From assembly GCA_037179385.1 (NCBI GenBank), contig CM074196.1:32822486-32886485 (forward strand): a DNA stretch of 64,000 nucleotides, in the 5' to 3' direction. Source of the DNA: Holothuria scabra. Taxonomy: Eukaryota; Echinodermata; Holothuroidea; Aspidochirotida; Holothuriidae. Shown here piece by piece: positions 34,882 through 45,340 of the stretch. Each line of letters begins with the position of its first letter. Position 1 is the first letter of the stretch. A model generated the notes under the pieces. That model worked only from the letters and a program-made list of their open reading frames with translations. It did not search any database and was not told the DNA's origin. Both the position numbers and the translations under genes were made by a program.

Positions 34882-35859
34882 CTAAAAAAAAAAAAACAGA
34901 ATAATATATGAAATGCCCACAGAAATATTTTTGCTCTGTCTGAGTTTTGTTTCCTTGCTATCTTGAAATTTTTTCTGGATTGCTTAATAATGTGCATTGG
35001 TACTTCTCCAAATTAAATGTAATAAGCATGCTCAGCTGGAACTAGAAATGTATGAAAAACACTTATAATTTTTTTTCTTTATTCTCCTTGTCACAAATTC
35101 CAAAAAGATGAAATTGTTCTCATATTTCTCACTCTCTTGAAGAGAGAGCTACTCATAAAAGATTTCTTTTAAACTTGTGGTGCCAAAACTTGGTTAACTG
35201 GACAAGGCCAGATCGAGCTTCAGAGGTGAGGTTGGTATTACTGTCAGTAGGTCTTGGAACTGGGGATAGGCATACTACCATTCCAGAAATATTTTGCGCA
35301 GAATCCAGATCAAAATGGAAATTCAAAAGATTTAACAAAAACTTGATATTTTTCCATGAGGTACAAGGTCTCCTTTTCAAAGAAACTGAAACCAATGCAT
35401 AGTGAATTTACTGAGATAGTCTACTTTCATGTTTAGACTTGACTGCTTCCTCCCACATTATATTGTCTGCCTCTGCCTCATCAGTTTCATTTTGGCAATC
35501 CAGGAAATTTTCAACTGAACTGTTGACAAAATAGATTGTACTGCAATTACACCTGTACTTCAAGTCACCTCTTGTCCAAGCAGGCAACAATAATGGAGCA
35601 ATTAGCAAAGTTTGGAAACTACATTTTATCCTTTATATCATATTTTGAAGATAAATGAATGAAGAAACAAACTAACAAACTGACAAATGGCCAAAAAATT
35701 TGCAACTTGTGTAAAGGTATTTTTTATCCATGGTTATGTTCATGCCAAATGCAAATGGTGAATGTTCCTACCATGCAGTTTCATGATACTGTTTCAATCT
35801 AGAGAAATCTCAGATCCTCTTCTCTGCCCTTTGATATCAAAGCATGATTAATGAAAAGC

Positions 35860-36109
35860 TTAAAGGGCAAGAGCAGTCTCCCCAACTTGAAGTAGTGTAG
35901 TACACCGTCCCTGTTTCATGATTGGCTCTTCACGGTCATGTGCCATTTTTGGGGGAGTCACTGCTTGGTTTTCCTAGAATATGTAATATTGAAGTCCTAA
36001 AAAATTATTAAAGATACTTTTAAGAAATTAAGAGAATTGAAAAGAAAATTGTGAGCTTTAGCCTTTGCTTCAAAATACAGTAAGTTTGGGATGACTGTTT
36101 TTGCCTTTC
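35860..36109 (-). mobile_element. TTAA-type MITE, AGGGYARGARCAGTC family, copy 2
   Basis: TTAA (35860-35863) is followed by AGGGCAAGAGCAGTC. The right end is GACTGTTTTTGCCT then TTCA. It is the reverse homologue of 12879-13137 over its full length. The GTAAGT at 36070 lies inside the repeat and should not be taken as a donor. Confidence 0.65.
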
Positions 36110-37509
36110 AATGTGAAAAACTGACAACAGCAGTAGTCATGTACCTTGGAGTAGTATATGGTTAAAATGGGAAGACCCAGTGATTGCATCTGCCAGGACT
36201 GAGCCTATACACCACATTAAAAAATTACAAAACAAATTCTGTTTAACAAAGGTTTTTTTTCTTTCCTGGTCAGCTTCTTGATGTTAAAATCTGACATTTT
36301 GAAAGCACGTTGGAAAGCACGTATATATGTTTTGCAAGCATGTGACTGCATTTGAAAATGGTCAATCAGTTATCACTGGAAAAAACTTGCATTTTCAGAG
36401 TTAACACCCAAAGAAACAGATCGGGTAATATCTTGTTGGAATAATAGATAAAATAAGTAATAATACAAAAACATAGGACCTCATAAATCCATTCTGAAAT
36501 GATTAGAGTAGCCTAGCTAGGTTACAAAATAAAAGGAAATATAACTACTGTGAGTAGAAGAGAGATGCATGTATCTGACAGTCAAGCTACGTACTGCACT
36601 GTACTTCAGAAGAAATGCTTACTGTCATGAAAAAAGTCAAAGCTTTAGAACTTTATCAACAATTACAGTAAGTATAGCACCCTATCCTCTCACACTGTGC
36701 CAAAGACATCACACTTCCACTGCAGAAAGACAAGGGAAGACTGGCATCCAATACCCCCATCCCTTTTTGTTTAGGTAAAGGGCAAAACAATTCCATGCTA
36801 AAATCTTGAATGACCCTTTGTCTTTTGGCAATTTATTTTGCCATAAGTGTTCAGTAAAACCTGGAGTGCCAGAGAGTTGCTAAGGGGAGTGAGGTGGGAC
36901 AGGGGATGCATCTCCCAGCTATGATGGATGGTCCCCACTGTATATAGGAAACATTTTCCACTCTTTTCAAGGGAGCATAGATGGGTATGTTATTTATTGT
37001 CCAGAAAGTGACAACTGACAAGTAACTCCAGTGGTGTACTTCCTTCTAATACTTCCTTTAATAAAAACCACAAAACTTGAAATTTAATTTTCAAATCCAA
37101 ATCAACATTGAATTTAAAATCCAAATTTTCAACTTTTCTTTCATAACATTTTATTCAAAATAATTCCCAGACAAATCTCTGGGTTTGGCCATAGATTTGG
37201 GTTGCTTGTGCCTCTTACGAAGGATTTCATCATTCCCTTGGAAAAAGACTGCATGGCACCATGCAGGATGTTGCAACTTTATTCTTACAGCACGTACTAT
37301 ACAATGCTATAATCATGGGTGAAAAGAGTTGTGAAGCTGACAAGCTCCTTCCCAGGAAATTTGGATATCTGGAGGGAAATTTCCCTTTTCTGTACATGAA
37401 AATGCAGGGAGAATTGTGGGATATTTTACTCTCTTGCTCGGAATAATGCACCTTTCTTCCTGGGAAATAAACATTTTTTCCAGCCCTGGCTGTAATACAT
37501 GTTGTAGTT

Positions 37510-37750
37510 AGTTTGATGGAGTTTTACGGCTCAGTTTCCAACCTTTTGGCTCAAGTCCAACCGGCCACGGCCTTTTTCCAGTTGTGGTTTACTGGTTTGT
37601 TTTCCCTACCCCACTGCTTATACGGAGCATCTCGATCAAGCAAAACGGCAGTAGGTTTCTTTTTTAGAGTCTTTGGTATGACTCGACCTGGGAAGTGAAC
37701 CCGGGCCTTCCGCGTGAGAGGTGGATGCTCTACCGTTAGACCAAACACAC
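37510..37750 (-). mobile_element. tRNA-Glu-derived SINE, well preserved
   Basis: On the minus strand the head (about 37750-37675) has GGTCTAACGGTAGAGC (A box), anticodon loop CTCTCAC (CTC, Glu) and GGGTTCACTTCCC, a slightly altered B box. The body carries GGGGTAGGGAAAACAAACC, CCACAACTGG, AAGGCCGTGGCCGG and the 3' end GGTTGGAAACTGAGCCG. It is the best copy of the Glu-headed type. It lies in the CpG-poor block but keeps its CG dinucleotides, which suggests a fairly recent insertion. Confidence 0.85.
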
Positions 37751-39163
37751 TGTCTGTGTAATTATACATGTTGTATTTAAGGGAATTGTGCATATATAGA
37801 ACATGTATGATGTTTGTCTGAACTCAATGAAAGTGCAGCTAGTCATGGGCAATAACTATTGGTTTGAAGTTGAACAGCCATTTGCAATCCTCCCTGTGTT
37901 TGGCTTCCATAATTACCTGTAGTTGCTGATGAGGGACAAACTGGCTCTAAAATACTGTCATAGTGGCCCTTGACAGGAGTAGATGTCAATGCTGCAATTC
38001 AATGGAATATCATATTTACAGCTGGTGATGCAAGTTTGCAGCACAGGATGAATATGGATGATGTTCAATTATTTTAACCACAGTCCTAACTACTGTAAAC
38101 TTGATAATAGGGCAATTAGGCTTGTTCTCAAAGAGTATCTCACAATTTTCTTCTCATTCCATAATATTGGATATTCAGGCAAACCCCAAGCAAGTAAATT
38201 TCACATTTAAGGAATGAATATTGTCACCTATATAGCCAATCATGATACAGGTCAGTCTAACTACTGTACACTACTGTACTTTATACTGGGGTGACTGCTC
38301 TTGTCTTCAAGGAAGGGAGCACATCATATCAACATAGCAACTAGCCCAATTTGTAAATGTAAACTATTCAAGCACATGACATTCAACCTTATAATTCTGA
38401 AAATGTTGGCAATGTCAAAACATTACCACAGTGGGTATACTATCTAACATTGTGCTATTGGGAGAAAATATAATATTCACTCAGGCTTTGTGGACAACTA
38501 ATTGATACTGTGCACTCTACATCATTATCAAACAAGATACTGGATACAGGCCAAGCAATTGTGCTCATAAACTGTGCAATATTTTAGTAGATAGTAGATA
38601 TAAAGTTTCTAGATACTAAAGAATGAGATTTAACTATACCCAACATGAACATGTCATACAGTATTGTGTCAGTCAACTCAATAAAAAGTTCAAAGTTTAA
38701 TTTTACTTTCAAGTACAGTTCAAGTGCAAGTTAGTTTTCCCTTTAGTCACCTACAGTAAACAGGAAACAGGCAGGCTTCGCCCCTGGAAGCTCTGAGGTT
38801 TTAGCATACTGAATGAAAAATGTACTCTCTGGAGAGGTATGTTATTTAAATTCTTTTCAGTAAACCCAAACCCAACTCCTTTCTGACCAGCTAACATTTG
38901 GGAGAAGGAGGGAGTGAGGGGGGCCAAGGACAAAATCTAGGGAGGGCAAATGCCCCCTCTTGCCTCAACATAGAGCCACCACTCATGGTACTAATTAAAG
39001 CCGCTAAAACGTTACGTGCAATTCTGAACAGCAGTATACGTAGACTGTTCTGTGCTATAGTGTTGTGAAACCATGGAAGTACTACCTGGAAGTTAGCTGG
39101 GAAAACATGCTTTTGGAAATTGAAAGACTTGTTTTAATACATCCTGCAGTTATTTTCACTCAC

Positions 39164-39257
39164 CTATGGGTGATAGCAGCTAGCAACTGACGTGAGGTTG
39201 GTCATTCACTTGGCTCTGTCTGTGTAGCCCACTGCATGTACGTACTTTGAAGAACAC
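39164..39257 (-). other. Candidate spliced exon (94 bp), stops in all frames
   Basis: The acceptor TTTACTTTTCAG precedes 39257 and the donor ATAG-GTGAGTGAA follows 39164, both strong. All three frames contain a stop, so it is not an internal coding exon. It could be an untranslated, alternative or poison exon between the candidate coding exons at 42219 and 34881, or part of a non-coding RNA. Confidence 0.4.
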
Positions 39258-39901
39258 CTGAAAAGTAAACCAAGACTATTTGCAATGAAACAGTATTTAA
39301 TTTTAGGGAAGAGTGCAAGTGTATCAGACTTCCATGATTTCAAATCACATGTCCCTCAATGATTAAGGGGTGGTGTCAAAACTGGTTGTTATAAGAGTCA
39401 TAATAATGATGATTGATGATGATGTGAACACAAAGGCCCCATTAAAACAGAAAGGGACAAGGGGGGGATTGCAATCTATTCTGTCTGAAGGGAATTTTAA
39501 ATCAACCTACCAATTACCAGTGGCATCAGAAGTGGCTCTTGTATACCCCCCCCCCCCCTCCCATGTAAAAAGTATATTGGGCAAAATGTGTAAGAACTTC
39601 ACAAACACCTCTTGAAAGCAGCACTTTTTAGTATATAGTAAAAACACCAGCTGGGAAGTACCATTTTATGCAAACTGAAACACATTTCAGGCAAAGTGTT
39701 CTCTGTATGCAATGTGCTGGTCAATAGTGGCACTCCAAATACAGTAGGAGCATTTTTGTTTGCCCCACCACTTCGGCACTTTCCCTCTCCCAGTGAAAAA
39801 GTCTGGTAATGCCACTGTCAATAACTGAGGACATAAATTTTGCTTAGGCACTAATTTTTATTGCATTCAGCATTTCATGTACACTCAACATACAGATTCT
39901 C

Positions 39902-40085
39902 GGCCCGGTCTCACTGAAGACTTAAAAAATGGAATCTACTGCCATTGTGCTTGATGCTCAGCAAAAGCAATGGAGTACGTAGGGAAAACAAGCCTGTGAG
40001 CCAAAACAGGAAAAAAGGTCAAGGCTAGCTTAACTTGAACTACTTGGTTGGAAACTGGGCCCTAAAACTACAGCACACCTAACAT
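39902..40085 (+). mobile_element. SINE, 5'-truncated
   Basis: The body GAAGACTTAAAAAATGGAAT, GTGCTTGATGCTCAGC, AGCAATGGAGTACG, GGGAAAACAAGCC and the 3' end GGTTGGAAACTGGGCC are present. The tRNA head is missing. Confidence 0.8.
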
Positions 40086-40246
40086 ACGGAAACCTTACCC
40101 AGTAAAAGCATGTCGTTCCTGCCTAGATCTTGGGGTAAACAACTTTTTATACTATATGTACTGTACAGGTACAGCTATACTATGGTTAGCCTACCTTCTA
40201 TAGTACCCTTCATAGCCCACGCCTCGATTTTTAAAAAGTTTAGGGT

Positions 40247-40575
40247 TGTCTTGGGGCAACCATTTCACTCATTTTAGTTGTCCAGAAGGAAATTTGGTTG
40301 TCCAAAATATTTTTCACACAATTACAAAACAGAAGACTAATTATGTTCATGTATTATTGGTCTTGAAGAATAAAAAGATGTGATGTTTGAGAGACAGAAA
40401 CACTCCAAGTCTGAAATATGGTTATGAAACTATTATGGAAAAAGTTGAAAGAGTTTATCAATCAGCAGTATACTTTTTCAATCCGAAAGGAAAATGGTTG
40501 TCCATGGGCCAACCAACCTTTATTGGTTGTCCGTATGGAATTTTTGTTGTCCCAGATATTCGGACAACCATGCCG
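40247..40575. repeat. Cluster of GTTGTCC motifs
   Basis: GTTGTCC occurs at about 40279, 40297, 40496, 40525 and 40546, with the inverse GGACAACC at about 40561 and an imperfect pair at 40247. This could be an old palindromic element or clustered binding sites. The three overlapping frames here have no known motif. Confidence 0.4.
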
Positions 40576-40739
40576 AAAATTGATTCCTGTAGAACAACTA
40601 CTTTGGCATGAACTGAATTTAGAATGCAGATTCCTTATTTTCCTTGTGAGGAGGGGGGTTGTGGGGTGGTGGTGATTGAGGAGAAGGAGATCAGCATCAG
40701 TTTTCGTTGCATACAGGTACAACCAATTGTTGAACATGT

Positions 40740-42150
40740 TGGTAATTATCCCTAAATATTTTTACAAAGTATGAGGGTGAATTGGATGTAACATTTCATT
40801 TGTCATTAACTGAGTATTTTAAAACTTTGGATTGAAGGGTATAGTCTGCAATGTGCAGGATTAAACAGTGTGCACAGAGAGCAAGCTTAGACTTGAATAT
40901 ATGGACTATACCTACACCCTGACCAGGAGGGGGCATTGGCGGTGCTCAGGGTTCCCCTAAGTTTTTCAATGACAAACTTTTTTTTTTACCAGTTGATGTT
41001 TTCTCAGTTGATGGCAAATTGTATATGAGCATATAAGCAGAATTCAAATTTTATTGGAGGTGACCCCAATGCCCCGGTGTATGGTTTGTTGATGGTGTGT
41101 TAATTCCCCTCTTTCTCAAAATCCTGGATCTTCGACTGAGCCCAAAATCTGCAGATCCAGGTCTTCTTAGGTGACTGATATAGGCCTAGCTAACTTTCTA
41201 CACTATAGCATTTTTCCACACATGGGGGGAAATATGATGTACGTACTTGAAAGCTAGAGGCCTATATATGGGTCATTACCTTACATTAGGAAGGCAGTTG
41301 CCCTTACAACTCAACCACATACCTGGCAAACCACTGGCCTTTTGATGGGGACCCTTACCCTTACTACGAATGAATGCTTATATAGCATTCAATAAGCATG
41401 CCCTCTGAATGCATCTTTTATCATTCGAAGGCCTAAATTAAGCAGTCAGTGAGTTGAATGCTCATTTTCTTCCTCAAATGAAGTCTTCCTTGCATTCTGA
41501 ATAAGCCTTCATTTTGCAAAGCATACATCAATTACTATAAATGCAGTTGGAGGTCACCCAAGCATAAGCAAATTAAGTTACTGAATTCAATTACTAGATA
41601 ATGGCGCCTTGATCCTGCCCACCTGGTTGCACCAGATAATCTTCATTTATATTACAAATCCGACATGCTCAGGCTTACAGAGTACTAGTGTTGTTCTCAC
41701 CAAGTCTCTTTGGAAAATTACTGATCCAGCAAAGCTTACTCATTGTCAAGTGGACTGTAGGCTAATTAAACAGCTAGGATTATCTAAGTGATAGCTGTAG
41801 CTTATTGTAGGCCTATGCTTGATCAGAAAGTTTTGTGAAGACAATATTGGGGAAAGTGCAAACACCGGTGTGTCAGGCCTTCTGAGAGATCATAGTGTAA
41901 ACTAAGATGGGGCATGTATATGAGCAAATTAACCGAGGACATAGTCAGATTTTTCAAGAGTAGTGCGGCTTATTCTGAGGTTACGATTTTGATGAATTGG
42001 CAAATGAAGTGCTGATCACTTCTGGTGAAATCTGTGCTAGCTCGTCAAAAAGTTTATAGGCATAGAGCTACTAATTATAATTGTGTCAGTCCTAACGTTA
42101 GGCCCATGCATGTACACATGTTAAACGCGTGTGGGATAGATATGTGGATC
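40740..42150. other. Probable intronic DNA, nothing supported
   Basis: CpG-poor with only chance frames. A palindrome GAATGCTTATATAGCATTC lies near 41383. Confidence 0.4.
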
Positions 42151-42218
42151 ACTATAAACGAGACGGCAATCCTGTCTACTTTTTACCATCAGTAACTGAA
42201 CAAACACATTTCACTTAC

Positions 42219-42282
42219 CTTTGGGCGTGATCTGTGAGAAGATGTTTCGCAAAATCGCCGTTATAAACAGGAGACTTGCCAT
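42219..42282 (-). CDS. Candidate first coding exon of a 51-codon protein
   Basis: ATG at 42280-42282 has a favourable context (GGGAATGG). The frame encodes MASLLFITAILRNIFSQITP plus Lys, then one base before a consensus donor G-GTAAGTGA. The N terminus is hydrophobic with an Arg, which could be a signal anchor or mitochondrial presequence. The intron phase (1) fits the exon beginning at 34881, giving 51 codons in total. If the 94-bp exon at 39164 were included instead, the frame would stop after 18 further codons. No homologue is recognised. Confidence 0.35.
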
Positions 42283-42480
42283 TCCCAATCAATCAACCTG
42301 CTTTTTCTGCGGCGATCTAGGCTAGGCAGGGCCTATTCCGCGTGAGAATGGGAAAGGGAACTCCGACTTTCGTTTGCTACTGCATTTTTCTGGTTGTGAT
42401 TTCTCCTTCTCGTGACAACATTTAATGGTCCTCCGGCGCCATTGCTATAGCCTGGTGCAAACGCTGTCCTTCGATTTTCT
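42283..42480 (-). promoter_or_regulatory. CpG-normal leader and promoter candidate for the minus-strand gene
   Basis: This region directly upstream of the candidate first exon switches from CpG-poor to CpG-containing DNA (for example TCCGGCGCCATTGC near 42431 and CCGCGTGAG near 42338), as expected for an unmethylated promoter. No clear TATA box is seen. Short upstream frames (including one reading MAPEDH) would end before the main ATG. Confidence 0.35.
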
Positions 42481-43130
42481 TTTTTTCTGAACAGGAAGAC
42501 ATTTGGCTGTCGTAAGACTTAGACTAGACCCTTCGCTTCGACCAATCTCTCAAATTCAATGCAGTTTCCTAAGCAAGTTCGTCTTTTTAGAAATTCCCAA
42601 GATCATGTCCCGAATAACAACGTATAGCCCCTCAACGTTGAACTACAGTAATAATAGCCTATAAGAGCATCGAAGTCAAACTGATGATTTAAACACCAAA
42701 ACAATTAAGCTGGAAATTAAATACAAATAAGCCACCTTGGCATTCTTATAAGAACTTATTCACATATTTCATAACTAATTAATAAATCACTTAAAAAGTA
42801 AAAAATAGAAACAATCACACAATATTTCTTTTTTCAAAGTGGGAAGGAAAAGAATGATCGAGCCGTTTCAAAATTCCCAAGATATTGGGAAAAGTCCCAA
42901 GGGTCTCTCTGTTGTCACTGAGCAAGGCACTCACTTGTATCGGGAAAACAACTCCCTTGCTACATACAAATGAACACAAATACTACTACTAGGCCTGTTA
43001 ACGTTCACACATACAAGCATATGTAGCAGTACGCTATCCCACGCAATAGTACGTACTGTTATCATACGGTGTCTATGGGCTACATCCGGGATTTTCGGTG
43101 GGATAACAATTTTTTTGAAGGCTGTCCAAA

Positions 43131-43169
43131 TGTCGCCCCCGTTTCGCGCCACGATACTGTGTCTTTAAA
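43131..43169 (-). repeat. Inverted partner of the 39-bp sequence at 26152-26190
   Basis: See the left copy. On the minus strand the sequence reads TTTAAAGACACAGTATCGTG and then GCGCGAAACGGGGGCG. The overlapping 73-codon minus frame starting with GTG is not supported. From 43170 to about 43710 nothing else is seen; a 110-codon plus frame (43223-43555) with a hydrophobic start has no known motif. Confidence 0.6.
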
Positions 43170-43713
43170 GGACATTCCTGAGCTGAGATATAAAATGTTG
43201 AATTTTATTCACTCAACTTAAAATGTTACATTGGGCAATAATTTGTAATGTCGTTGTTGTACTACTCACATTACAATCTTTTATTTTTTGTGGAAGTTAC
43301 TGCACCTTGTACCAAGTTGTGATAGCCCCCGTACTCTTATGGGGTGGTGTAATTAATCAGGACCTCTCCGTGCAACATGATATGCAAGCGAATAGGAAAG
43401 TGTTCATGGTCATAAAAACATTTTTAATTTTAATGGGAAATAAACCAGGAACTGTGAGTTGCACAACAAGAAAGTTACAAAATACTGCGCAATGGAGTCA
43501 TTTGTCTCAAGGGAATCAATTTCAATGTTTAATAACTCAAAATCAAAAGAGCTGAGTGTTGGATGAATACGATTTATTTTGATACCTCTAAAATATACGC
43601 ATCTTCGTCGTTTCCTTTTGGCTAAGCAATGGCGCCCCCAAATTCCAGATGTGGTCTAACCATGGAGGTGTTGCTAATAACACCTCCCCGGTCTAACTCC
43701 ATGCGGAACTCCG

Positions 43714-43883
43714 ACATGTGTCGGAGAGGGCCAGGGCCTTATTGCCAGTTGTGCCTCACTGGCTTGTCTTCCCCGTTCAATTGCTTACGCTGAGCACCAA
43801 GCACAATGGCAGTAGATTCCGCTTTTAAAGTCTTCGGTATGACCCGACCAGGATTCGAACTCCAGACCTCTCTTCAAGTCAAA
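43714..43883 (-). mobile_element. tRNA-derived SINE with partial head
   Basis: The minus strand shows GGAGTTCGAATCCTGGTCGG (a B box in a T arm), then GAAGACTTTAAAAGCGGAAT, GTGCTTGGTGCTCAGC, GGGAAGACAAGCCAGTGAGG and CACAACTGG. The 5' half of the tRNA head and the last 3' segment are absent. Confidence 0.75.
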
Positions 43884-43885
43884 TG

Positions 43886-44690
43886 CTAACTGTCGCTGTA
43901 GTTAGGAAGAATTCCATCCTTCAGTGGAGTGTATTAAGAAACACACTTGTAAATGTATTCTATACATGAAGCTACTGAATTTTCACTGATGATTAGCACA
44001 GGGGGTGTTATACACTGTGGGTAAATAAGAAAAAAACAAAACAACGGGACTCTGTAACATGTCCAGATGGGTGGGTGTATCCAGCTCGAGACTTGTCTTC
44101 ATACTTTTTTGATACCGGCAGAGCCCAAAAGTGGAGCCTATTCGGCAGTGGGTTACGAAGTTTTTCTTTTTTTACAAAAATGACTCACGGAAGATCTTTA
44201 TCATTCATCTCTTCCTGTATGGCTTTTCGTCCCAAACTCTTTCAAAATAAGTTTCCAACATATACGCTGGTACATTATTTGTGTTTCTAAATTCAATGTT
44301 TATAAATCAAGAGTTTTGCATGTCTGCGCGAATAAGTTCGGTTTGTCAGCCAGCATCTGTTATGCTTGATATCATTAAGAAAGAGATCAGATCTACAGTG
44401 GAGACAGATAGAAGCCGATTATCTGCGGCTGTCTCACACAGGGATTTAATTTACCTGGTTCCATTTTATTGATTAGAAATACCTATCTTTTGCTTTACTT
44501 TCGTAGATCAGTAGTTTTCCTTTCATGCTTTCGTTGTTTGAGTATATTTCGTTCACTAGAATGTTTCCCTGTCTCAAGGATGTTCGTTTGTTCTGGGTAG
44601 TTGACGTTATTCTCCAGCTCTCAATCATCCTATTACTAGTAAATGTGTAATTATTGTTTATACCGTAGGTATCAACTACCATATTTGGTT
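43886..44690. other. Non-coding stretch with short unassigned frames
   Basis: Frames of 60-71 codons on both strands carry no recognised motif. One plus frame ending at 44472 (including SVMLDIIKKEIRSTVETDRS) looks protein-like and could be a retroelement remnant, but I cannot assign it. Confidence 0.3.
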
Positions 44691-44694
44691 CAAT

Positions 44695-44977
44695 AAAAAC
44701 TATTCCTTTTATATTTATCGAATGTATTGTGCAAATACACTGTAAATATTTTATACACTATAGTTTTACTTTGTATCACGCCGAAGTTCGTGAGTGTCCA
44801 ATAAATTCCAGGATTCATTAATGTTTTATCATTGTATTTTAAAATGTTTAATACATCTGTAGTACTTGGGGATTGTGATTAAGTTCCTCTTTCAAGAAAA
44901 GTTTAGTGCTATAACGCTACGTAAATTAAATAAAATGCAATCACTTTTAAATATATTTATCTTTCAACTTTTATTTT
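44695..44977 (+). repeat. Retroelement-like 3'-end segments, same family as 24640-25920
   Basis: CGAATGTATTGTGCAAATAC, TGTAAATATTTTA, GTTCGTGAGTG and AATAAATTCC match the segments at 25490-25590. This segment leads directly into TTTTGTATGTATG, where the family normally has TTTTGTATGTATATATGTTG. Confidence 0.5.
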
Positions 44978-45126
44978 GTATGTATGATGTATGTATGTAT
45001 GTATGTATGTATGTATGTATGTATGTATGTATGTATGTATGTATGTATGTATGTATGTATGTATGTATGTATGTATGTATGTATGTATGTATGTATGTAT
45101 GTATGTATGTATGTATGTATGTATGT
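44978..45126. repeat. (TATG)n microsatellite
   Basis: About 35 units of TATG/GTAT with one early interruption. The Met-Tyr-Val-Cys and Tyr-Ile-His-Thr frames are translations of it. The array sits where the adjacent retroelement 3' end has GTATGTAT, and sequence resembling that end (GTTCTTCCT-like) resumes after it. Confidence 0.97.
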
Positions 45127-45340
45127 ACATCAAAGGTTGTGTAAGCGTTCTTCCTTCAAAGAAAAAAACCATCTCCATCAAGAAAAATATTACTGTTTAT
45201 TTTTTTTTCTCCTTTTTATTCATATGCTGTACATATAGACGGTAAATTATAAAGAAGAGAACTCATATAAACAAGTAAGACAGGCATGAATTTACAATAA
45301 GAAGAAACACAAAAACTATGCATACTTTGACAGAAGCAGT

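Larger units (their letters stand above)
26720..42150. other. CpG-depleted block, probable methylated transcribed region
   Basis: CG dinucleotides are scarce except inside repeats. No CG occurs from about 37737 to 38777. The DNA outside is CpG-normal. In many invertebrates such depletion marks constitutively expressed, methylated gene bodies. Within it I see no long open frame, but several GT-AG candidate exons on the minus strand, one minisatellite and a few SINEs and MITEs. The repeats account for only part of its length; the rest is probably intron. Confidence 0.6.

Noticed and set aside
36060..36075. GTAAGT donor after ACA
   Set aside because: It lies inside a TTAA-type MITE and is part of the repeat.
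36610..36667. Plus-strand candidate exon with acceptor TGTACTTCAG and donor GTAAGTATAG, open in two frames
   Set aside because: Only 58 bp, no partner exon on this strand, and inside the putative intron of a minus-strand gene. Worth a look only if plus-strand reads exist.
43223..43555. 110-codon frame with a hydrophobic start
   Set aside because: No family motif and no convincing promoter or splice context; such frames are expected by chance in TA-rich DNA.
44978..45126. Frames with Met-Tyr-Val-Cys repeats
   Set aside because: Translation of a (TATG)n microsatellite.
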